From assembly GCA_003952965.2 (NCBI GenBank), contig CM025855.1:16602460-16666459 (forward strand): a stretch of 64,000 nt of DNA. The letters are read 5' to 3'. Positions 56,217 to 64,000 of the stretch are shown in pieces (the first letter of the stretch is position 1; each line of letters begins with the position of its first letter). The stretch comes from Morella rubra. Taxonomy: Eukaryota > Streptophyta > Magnoliopsida > Fagales > Myricaceae. The translations under genes were made by a program, and so were the position numbers. Under the pieces are notes generated by a model. It did not search any database. It saw only the letters and a list, made by a program, of their open reading frames with translations, and had not been told where the DNA came from.

Positions 56217-57430
56217 TCTCCCACTTACACTCAAAACAATTTATATAGATATCTCATACCCATACAGACATTAAATGTGTCTCATACATTTTTGAGTCTG
56301 TGATTCGGTGAAAATGGACCCGCAGTGTACTAGGTTGATACTACACCAGCCATCACGACATCACTCCGATTCACAATATTATGTATCTTCTTTCTATGTA
56401 CTTTGCCTTCAATGTTGACGTCAGCAATGGTATTCTGCTTAAAACGCTTGCAACTCCATGCACCTTTACCCAATGTATACACACAAGTTCAAAGTTTGAT
56501 TAATTAACAATAATAACTGAATGTGTGCATCTCTAGACAGTCTACAAATTCTCAATTCTGAACATCAAAAAATAATGTTTAGTACTTCTCAAGTATTTAA
56601 GAATATGTTTGACTGCTGTCTAGCATTTAGAGCCCTTGTTAGATTCGTGTCTACTCATAATTCTGACTGCATGACTGATATATGGCCATATCTCTCTCTT
56701 CTTGGAAAGATGAATACTATACCCAAATGATAAAGTCCTTTCTTGGTATTCTGTAAATCATTGCCAATATTTGTCGATGTAGTCCCAAAACTGTCTTCTC
56801 TCAGTTTCCAAACAATTGGGCTCCAAGAACGCAGAATACTTCCAAAGGTCTTTGACTTAAAAAATATGGTTCGTGAACAATCTTTTTCATTGGTGACATT
56901 GCCCTGATCTCATAAGGAACTAGAAACACTACTAAACTCCCATTGACTTCTTGTCAATACAAAGTTCATCCATGTTTCATGAGAAATCAAACGATTTGAT
57001 CATCTCATCTAAATGGATTCTTAGTTGACGCTTCTGAGTTCTAAACTCATCAGTAGGTTTAGTAACATCTCTTTTCTATTGATCTCATCTACCTTAAGTA
57101 TCGGCTCGGCTGACTATTACATCAAGAACTATCATGCTTTCGCCTTCATTTAGGCCGTACTCCTTTTAAAATATAATTTTCCTTCTAATAATCACCTTTT
57201 GGTCACTTGGATTTATAAAATAATACCCAATGAACCATTTTTTGGTAGCCTAGAAATAATTTTTGATTCCAACTTCTTTGCATCAAACTCTTTGATGCGA
57301 GCTAAATATCACCACATACTCTTAAATAATCCAGACTTGATCTCACAGACCATGATGCATAAGGAGTTTTAGGTATTGATTTCGTAGGTATCATATTTAG
57401 AATATAAATAGCAGCCTTCAAGGCAAAAAT
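56217..57430 (-). pseudogene. Copia integrase C-terminus, RT and RNase H, degraded
   Basis: The minus strand at about 57430-57230 reads integrase C-terminal text (LKAAIYILNMIPTKSIPKTP). RT pieces follow: 57010-56900 around FDFS..MDELCIDKKS and about 56660-56570 as TAVKHILKYLRSTKH. Near 56290-56217 the RNase H C-terminus meets the purine tract. Stops are frequent. This copy keeps the RT region that is deleted from the element at 1870-8803. Confidence 0.72.
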
Positions 57431-57904
57431 TTCAAAAGTATACAGGTAATACATCTTTGCTTATCTCCCTCTTAACAATATCATATAAAGTTCAGTTTTT
57501 GTTTTAACAATTCACAGAGTCCACGATTTACTTTTTCAAAATAGACTATCAATAATACCAAAGTTAATAAGAAGATGATCTTTCAAATAACAAGTGTCAA
57601 AACAAAAACAAAGTTCTGAAATAGGAAATTAAATTTCCAAAAGTTTTGGAACATAAAGATTATCTTCCAAATTTACAATATCAAACTCTCATGGACTCAA
57701 ATGTAAAAGCTCTAATGGAGGTTGCTACAACACTTGCACTTGTCTCCATCAGTTTCGTCGTCACCTTGTTTTTGGGTTTCCTTAAACCCCTACAATCATA
57801 TTGCATAAATGAGAGGCTGTGCCAAAATTGACGCTTGAAATTCAATGGACACTCCATTAAATCAATTTTAATTGAAAAGCATACCTTTAGAAGGATCATT
57901 TGTC
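57431..57904. other. Degraded copia interior between gag and integrase
   Basis: This is the position of the protease and integrase N-terminus on the minus strand. I cannot recognise either by motif because of decay. No other feature is visible. Confidence 0.4.
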
Positions 57905-59696
57905 TTCAGTGAAGCTAGATATGCAGGGCAATTCCTTTTCTAGTGACCTAGCTTACCACAATGGAAACAATTTCCATTGTCTTTCTTCTCTAAGTTCCTC
58001 AGCTACTAGCAACATATTGAGCAGCTTTGAAAAAGTAAAAGGGGTGAAACCAAAGGACTAAAATGCTAATTTTCTTATAGTTTAATATGAACTGGTTGAA
58101 TGATTCAGGCAAAGATGCCAGTATCGCTCTAACCTTTGTCTCACTGACCATCTCTGCACCTAGTTTTTCCAGTTCAGTGATGAACGATATCATCTTCAGC
58201 TCATGATCTCAAACTGAAGCACCCTCCACCATTTTGGTGGTCATCAGCAGTTTCAAAACCTACTGGCGTGCAGACCCAATTTGCTCTCCAAATAATTCTT
58301 AGAGACATAAAAGTGTAAGTCCTAGATTAAGGCAACCCAAGAGGGGGGTGAATTGGGTTTCCAAACTTTTTCGCTTTTAACCCCAAAACCGTGTTTGCAA
58401 AGTAAAGTCTAATTTAGCACAAGTATATTAAAACAACAAGTAAATAAGTGCTAAATGTAAGGAGTAGGGATAGAGAAGCAAACATGTGATTTTTAGGTGG
58501 TTCGGAAAACCCGCCTACATCCACCCCTCAAGCTCCTTCACTGAGCCTTGAGGTTTTCCCACTATCTTCAAATAGCATACACTCTAGCTTCCAGGTGCTA
58601 GAGAACCGTACAAGTGTTTTCCCGGGCTTAACACTCAAACCCACCCAAGTGGTTTTTCGGGCTCACCACTCACAACCTAACCAAGCTTGAGATATACCCT
58701 CTCTAAGCTTCTTCTTTAGTGAACAACCTCACTAAAGGAATCACCTCTTTTGGATATGAAGATTGAAGAATAAACTCTCTCAAGAGTGGATATGAAATTG
58801 AAAATCTCTATCTCTTGATTCACACAAAGACAAGGATATGAAAGTGTGTTTTGTGTGAATGATATGAGAAATATAGAATATGAAGGTTTGGAATATTTCT
58901 CAAGTGATCTAAATGATATGTGGTCGTTGTGTATTTGTTTTGGACGTTATGAAGGTATATTTATAGGCCACATATGAAAACTAGCCGTTTATAGCCGTTG
59001 GGAGTTGTCTGTTAAAACGAGTCGGTCGACCTCTACATGAACTGGTCGACCACTTCAAGTTACGTTACTCAACGGTCATATTGTCAGAAGCTCAACGGAT
59101 CTATTTCAAATCAACCGGTCGACCGCTCTACCAAGCGGTCGACTTCCTCAACTTAAGCACATGATCCGGTTCAATTAAAACCACGTTTTTGACCTCTTTG
59201 AAACACCTGATTTTAGAGACTTACTTCACATAAGTATAAGAAAGGTTTGGGAGTTTGATTGGGGTGTTTTGAAACCTTTAAAAACATTTTAATCTTTCAA
59301 ACAAAAGGTAAAACGGTTTATGCACATTTTGAAAGATATGCAAGTGTGATTCATAATCCTTGTCAAAAGTGAAACTAAGAGTTACAAGGTTTATACCCTA
59401 AGGTCTTGAATCTTCACTTTTGAGCTCCTTGCATCTTCTTGATCTTCTTTCATCAAGTCTTTGGCTCTTTCATCAAAACGTCTTTGTCTTTGAAGATGTC
59501 CATTTTATAAACTTGATCCATTTATTGAAATCATCAAAATCTCGATTGTGCACAAAAGCCAACAAAAAGAACCTACTTTGTAGTAGCTAGGTTTTTACAT
59601 TGCTTCTGTAACTATTAGTCATTGAGGCCAACATATAAAATGGAGCTAGTTTGTTGACCTCATGCCACTTATCACAAGCAACTCTTTGCTCTTCCG
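57905..59696 (-). pseudogene. Copia gag, interrupted by SIRE-like LTR
   Basis: The minus-strand zinc knuckle at about 57985-57935 reads NCFHCGK followed by RNC after a stop. Upstream 58193-57999 is MISFITELEKLGAEMVSETK, then ILASLPESFNQFILNYK, closely related to 5440-5570 of the other copia element. The gag is then cut by an LTR at 58314-59564 and resumes at 59565-59696 (including KWHEVNKL). It ends abruptly at an LTR segment near 59697, so the gag N-terminus and the leader are missing. Confidence 0.8.
58314..59564 (-). repeat. SIRE-like solo LTR (copy B) with TSD aaaag
   Basis: This 1,251-bp LTR has perfect flanking duplications (aaaag at 58309-58313 and 59565-59569). On the minus strand it starts TGTTGGCTTTTGTGCAC and ends TCTAGGACTTACA. 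It is closest to copy A (9465-10767) by its ends and blocks. Four perfect GTCGAC cores lie at 59025, 59045, 59118 and 59138, in ggtcgacc-type sites. Confidence 0.93.
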
Positions 59697-60021
59697 AGAG
59701 ATCTTTAGGGATCTCAAATCTCGCCGTAGGATAATAATGAAAAACTCTTTTTCATTTAACTCCCTTATATTTGTATTTCAAATTTATGGGCTCATACAAA
59801 TTGTGATTATGTCCATTAACATACCATAGTTGATCCACGAAAAGTAATACTCCTCGTCTTTTGATTCATTAATCTTTAGCATGACTTTTCTATAATTTCA
59901 CTTAAAAATATAACTCTGTAACATCTTGTGTTACAACATTACACCTAACCAATATTAAATAAATGTGACAATTAAGGAAATAATTATTCTAATAACTAGT
60001 TTTGAGGGCATATTTCCAACA
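59697..60021 (-). repeat. Partial Angela-like LTR joined to gag
   Basis: On the minus strand this starts TGTTGGAAATATGCCC at 60021 and runs through LTR sequence matching 2850-1870 until about 59697, then jumps into mid-gag. The TATA box, the rest of the LTR, the primer-binding site and the leader are deleted. A purine tract and about 40 bp of RNase H-side internal sequence precede it at 60022-60062. Confidence 0.8.
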
Positions 60022-60062
60022 TCTCCCACTTGCACTCAAAATCATTTATATAGGTATCTCAT

Positions 60063-60850
60063 ATCCATACCCACTCATTGCTAGGGAGGTTTATATAAGT
60101 TTTTCAAAAAGTAAACTGCATGTACTATGGTTTAGGGTGGACACCCTTGTCAGAATTTTACATACGAAGGACGTTAGGATTTTCCAAAAATGTTATCTTT
60201 ACTATCTTTGTTTAATTTTCAATGTGTTTTCTTTTTTAGTGCTTAACTTTTTTTCAAATTCTCCAAAATACAAAAATACGAATCTTAACTGTGTGAACTG
60301 TGTTCAATAAGCTTTTCTTTTCTTTTTCATCTTCACACTCATTGCTAATATTACCGCGTTTATATTCTCTTTATTTTTACGCGAGTTTAAAATTAGTCCA
60401 TTTTACTTGAGGAACATTTTTGTCTCATTATTACACAACATAACTCCTATACTTGGGATAGCCTTTGCGCTACTGATTTTAGATTGAGTCGGAAGTACGC
60501 AGGCTGGTCGTCACAGGAGATGTAAATTGGTTGCTACTTCTTATGAAGGACTTGCCCCTACTACGGTTTCGGTATAATCGATAGCACCAATTGCTCTAAT
60601 AGATGAATTGCACTGAAGACATTTTCCTCCTACTAGAATGTCGATGTCTTGTAACTGTACAAAGCAGAACAATTAAAAATGTATATTAATATGAAAGATA
60701 TAGTCGATTAATTATGAATAAACAAAAAAGCAACTTCCGAGATTTGTAAAAGCACTTTAATCATTAGAGTCAGGCTGTTCAGAAATATCTCTATCATCAA
60801 ACAATAACTTTTCATCACTATCCAAAATTGATCTAGCATGATGTCGTTAT
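60063..60850. other. Spacer with CACTA-derived fragment
   Basis: From 60063 to about 60440 nothing is recognised. The region 60580-60850 resembles 63650-63890 of the CACTA element at the right end: both have gatgaatYgcaccgaagac-type text followed by ttttcctcc, and an 'attagagtca' block. It is a stranded CACTA internal fragment. Confidence 0.45.
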
Positions 60851-61625
60851 AGTCCCTAGGATTAAGGCAACCCAAAAGGGGGGTGAATTGGATTTTTAAA
60901 CTTTTTCGAAACTAAACTTCAAAGATGTGTTTACAAGCTACAAGTTCTACAAAGAGTATCAATGCAATAAAGAATTGACCACAATTAATGGAGAATGCAA
61001 TTCTAAAGATAGAATATATATTCAATCAAGAAAAGAATAACACAAAGTGAAGAGATAAGGGAAGTGGAGGTTCGGTAAACTTGCCTACCTCTACCCCTCA
61101 AGCTCCTTTACCGAGCCTTGAGGTTTCTCCACTAAACTCCCTTCAACGTGAGAAATGTTTATTTACACTTGAGCTTGAGTATCACCTCTTCAAGCCTCAA
61201 GAACAAGTTTCAGAACAACCATCTCCAAACTCCTTCCTTCACCAGGCTGTTGAACGCCTGATTGACTAATTCATAAAAGCTGGTCGACCTCTCCAATTAA
61301 TCCATCAGTTGGTTCAATTAAAAAAAAACGATATTGACCATTTTAAAATCCAAATTTTAAGGACCAACTCCCCATAAGTATAAATAAGGTTTGGAAGTTT
61401 GTATAGGAATAATTTGAAGAAACTAAAAATATAGTTTGATCTTTAAACAAGTGATAAAACGGTTTATGCACAATTTGAAAAATATGCAAATGTGCGGTTC
61501 AAATCGTTGTTAAAAATGAAGTCTAAAGTTACAAAAATTATCCTAGTAACTCAAGTCTTTAATTTTTGAGGCACCTCCATTGAGTTGATCATTGCTTGTC
61601 TGTTCCATCCTCATATTTGATCTTC
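60851..61625 (-). repeat. Truncated SIRE-like LTR (copy C)
   Basis: The low-coordinate end (gtccctaggattaaggcaac, ggggtgaattgga) matches copies A and B. The start of the LTR at the high-coordinate side is missing, and an internal segment near 61245 is deleted. One GTCGAC core remains at 61283 (tggtcgacct). No target duplication is identified. Confidence 0.75.
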
Positions 61626-62585
61626 GAGAATAAAGTGTCGTATGAAAATTTAATTTAATCCTATGTCATGCAATAAAGCGTAAATCATGCTATGTTATCA
61701 ATTTAAATCGCAACTTGGATTAATGACACCTACTCAAATTTTTCATCTAAAAGCAATAATTATAACATGAAAGAATTACAATTTTACTAGTATTAGATGT
61801 ACTCATCATGAAATATCGTAACTCAATCAATCATCCCTTGCTGAGTCATCGACTCGTAGTAATTTCAACTGCATCATTCCAGATGATGCCCCATGCAAAG
61901 AAAGTGAACCCAGTATCTGAGGATGGAGTTGATGAGGGCGCCCTCCACTGAAACATAGTACATGTACATGTCTATAGATGTCTATTTTTTGAAAAGTTTG
62001 TTTGAACCACTCTAGTGATATTTATCACGACTTGTTTTGCCTACAAAACCATCTTAAGACATTATATCAATTGAACTATGTGATTTATATTTGAACTTTG
62101 CTCTATGTGTAACTCGTTGCTTTTGATTTATTGTTTGAGATTAAAATTTTTAATGTTTTCCTATCTATGGTATGTGTATAGGTATACGTTATGTATATTA
62201 CTTACATATTCGTATGCTCCTAAGAACACGCGAGAATCTACATGACAGTTAGTGATAAGAAAATAAATTTCCGTGTAATGTATTCATAAACTAAAAGTTA
62301 CTCATATTTTGAAAATAAATAATGACAAGTTTAAAAAAAAAAATCGGCAAAGATTAAGTTAAGTGTGGTGGAGTGCACTTTATGGCAAATACTCATGGTG
62401 GACATCAACCCCTTTCATACTAACCTTCCGGGCATGAATAAAAACAAATACCATCCGAAGACAAAAACATACGTTTGCACGGTAATGATGGCCTCGCCCT
62501 GCAAACACCACTAACAATTTTGCGTACGTAATTTTCGGAGATAAATTTTTTGCTACCACAAATTGATTCGCACACCCTTATTTCC
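61626..62585. other. Unassigned spacer
   Basis: Mixed sequence with no supported gene. Short stretches near 61850-61950 look vaguely coding, without motifs. Confidence 0.4.
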
Positions 62586-64000
62586 CACTATAAGAAACTT
62601 AACATTAGGAGACAAAATTTTAGGTGTCAAACTAAATTTTGTCATCTAAAGGGCCTTTTCATGACAAAACATTGATTTTATCACCCAAAACCATTCAGGA
62701 ACGCCAAAACTGTCCGGACAGGTCCTAAAACCTTTCAGACGTATTTATGGTGTGACAACATACACCTTGTCGTGAATGAGTGATGATAAAAATAGTCACA
62801 AAATACAAAATACGCAAACTGTTTGGACTCTTTGCTAGGGTGACAAATTCTAAATCGTCATAACTGAGTGACGATTAGAATCATCACAATTTTTACGATC
62901 CCATTTGGATGCCCTTTTTCAACGTCCACATGGACATTATCTAATGAATAATAATCGTCAGCATATAGTGACAAATTAAAAATTGTCATGAACACTTAAT
63001 CACGTCTGGACATCACCATGCATGTTCCAATGCAAAAAAATAAATCCGTTCGGATGCTGCAAAACATATCCGAACAGGTATGAATGCTTCTTCCGTGAAT
63101 CGTGTGGTTCCATGTTGTAAAACTTTAGACACATCATGTCAAAATCGTCCGGACGGTTTAAGTTCTAGAAGCTTTTTGAATCAAGTATATTTAATGACGT
63201 TGAATTTGTTTGGACCATGTGTGAATCTAATACTCGGTTCATCACGTATGATTTATCCTCGTCGAGGACCTTCTTCCACTTACTCGTCTCAAATGCAACA
63301 TGATGTCAAACGAGCGCACCAATATGACTTGAGAGCATTGAGGATGCCTATCATCACCGCCCGTACGTCCATCAGGGATATGGATAGTCAGCTTTCCTCT
63401 TAGATGAGCCTTGAGTAATGCAATCCCGCTCGTACTATCCCTGACATGTATGATTCCGGATGTTGCTACAAATAGAGAATAATAAATTTAAAATTCAGTT
63501 AAGCATAGAAATTTAAAAGTCATAATATTTAATCAAGACCAATGGGAAAAGATACTTACAAGCACAACTACTTTGGGTGCCTACTGGACTGGCTGTTTTG
63601 TCCCTATCTCTAGGCAAAGGACTTGACACTGCTAGTGTACCGGGAGTACTCTCAGCTCGAACCGATGAATCGCACCGAAGACGTTTTCCTCCAGTTGGCA
63701 TGACGTCTTCCTGTGACCAAATAAATCAATATTAGAGAAAAAAAACACAATGAATTATTTAGTCAAAATGAATATAAATAAGAAACACAAAGTAAATTGA
63801 AATGATAAAGTTACTTTAGTCCTCAGAGTCATATTCTTTAGAATCACTACAATCTTCACTGAACGATTTGAGGAATCATCGCTTCCTTCTATTTCACGTT
63901 GTTGTGGACCACTCTCATCGGTTACCACACATAAGCCTCGACGTCATTTCTAGTCAACGGATCATGTCAAAGGAGCTAAAGTCCACAAAAAACTCAATAG
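62586..64000. mobile_element. CACTA element, left terminus and interior, runs off the window
   Basis: CACTATAAGAAACTTAA at 62586 is a CACTA-type end. It is followed by 500 bp of subterminal repeats of two kinds: gtgacaaatt/aattgtcat (at least six, both orientations) and tccggacagg/tccgaacagg/tccggacgg (at least four). A minus-strand gene begins at 63701. The other terminus is beyond 64000. Confidence 0.75.
63560..63701 (-). CDS. Possible first exon of a CACTA-encoded gene
   Basis: From ATG 63701 the minus strand reads a 47-codon basic, Ser-rich start (MPTGGKRLRCDSSVRAES) up to a good 5' splice donor (TT|gtaagtatc at 63559). Position inside a CACTA element and the related fragment near 60600 suggest an accessory transposon protein (TNPA-like). 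No domain is visible. Whether it is intact cannot be judged because the rest of the gene is not identified. Confidence 0.4.

Larger units (their letters stand above)
51306..60062 (-). mobile_element. Second Angela/Tork-like copia complex, minus, with nested insertions
   Basis: Reading the minus strand from high to low: a polypurine tract (gcaagtgggagatg) and a partial LTR (60021-59697), then directly mid-gag (59696-57905), integrase and reverse transcriptase remnants, a second polypurine tract (56225-56217) and an LTR (56216-51306). The LTR is split by a 3.8 kb gypsy-type LTR and the gag by a SIRE-like solo LTR. LTR blocks match the element at 1870-8803. So this is not one simple element: PPT-LTR-gag-pol-PPT-LTR indicates a fused tandem pair with deletions. 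Confidence 0.8.

Noticed and set aside
1-64000. tRNA, rRNA or CRISPR arrays
   Set aside because: None was recognised on reading; a tRNAscan-type search was not possible here.

Overview
This is a 64 kb piece of a flowering-plant nuclear genome, most likely a woody dicot. The evidence is intron-containing plant genes (a BIG BROTHER-type RING ligase, a chloroplast-type dehydroascorbate reductase fragment, an intronless PLS-class PPR gene) separated by nested LTR retrotransposons, LINE fragments, PIF/Harbinger, hAT and CACTA DNA transposons, and AT-rich spacers. There are no bacterial or organellar signatures. I see no tRNA or rRNA gene and no CRISPR array. All splice sites and boundaries were read by eye.

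Layout. 1-1869: unassigned host DNA. 1870-8803: a Ty1/copia element (Angela/Tork-like) with two 1.2 kb LTRs; its reverse transcriptase is deleted. 9465-12447: 3' part of a SIRE-type copia element on the minus strand (LTR, polypurine tracts, env-like ORF). 12448-13890: a 5'-truncated LINE. 13985-14885: a foldback element and a second LINE tail. 15199-21490: the BBR E3 ligase gene (minus, 7 coding exons, 347 aa). 22916-29135: a PIF/Harbinger element with an inactivated transposase and a decayed GRF zinc-finger ORF inside it. 29589-30910: the first two exons of a DHAR gene (minus), with the rest missing. 31791-32931: a degraded solo LTR. 33240-33865: a minisatellite carrying a MITE. 34126-35950: a complete three-exon gene of unknown function (minus, 423 aa). 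37104-37860: a non-autonomous hAT element. 39679-41307: an intact PPR gene (plus, 542 aa).

From 41963 to the end almost everything is transposon: an Ale-type copia gag cut by a CACTA end; a Tekay-type chromovirus pol (minus) with an internal mosaic duplication; three SIRE-like LTRs at 47431-50804, two of them with perfect 5-bp target duplications; a second Angela-like copia element (51306-60062, minus) whose LTR contains a 3.8 kb chromovirus-type solo LTR and whose gag contains a SIRE-like solo LTR; another truncated SIRE-like LTR; and a CACTA element running off the right end.

Only three host genes look intact (BBR, the unknown gene, the PPR gene). They do not form an operon or cluster and have no evident shared pathway. 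The most unusual signal is in the SIRE-like LTRs. Seven copies that differ strongly in sequence all carry copies of a GTCGAC-centred palindrome (or a one-base variant) in the same part of the LTR, embedded in flanks that differ by subfamily, and in one subfamily these lie in 75-bp tandem repeats.
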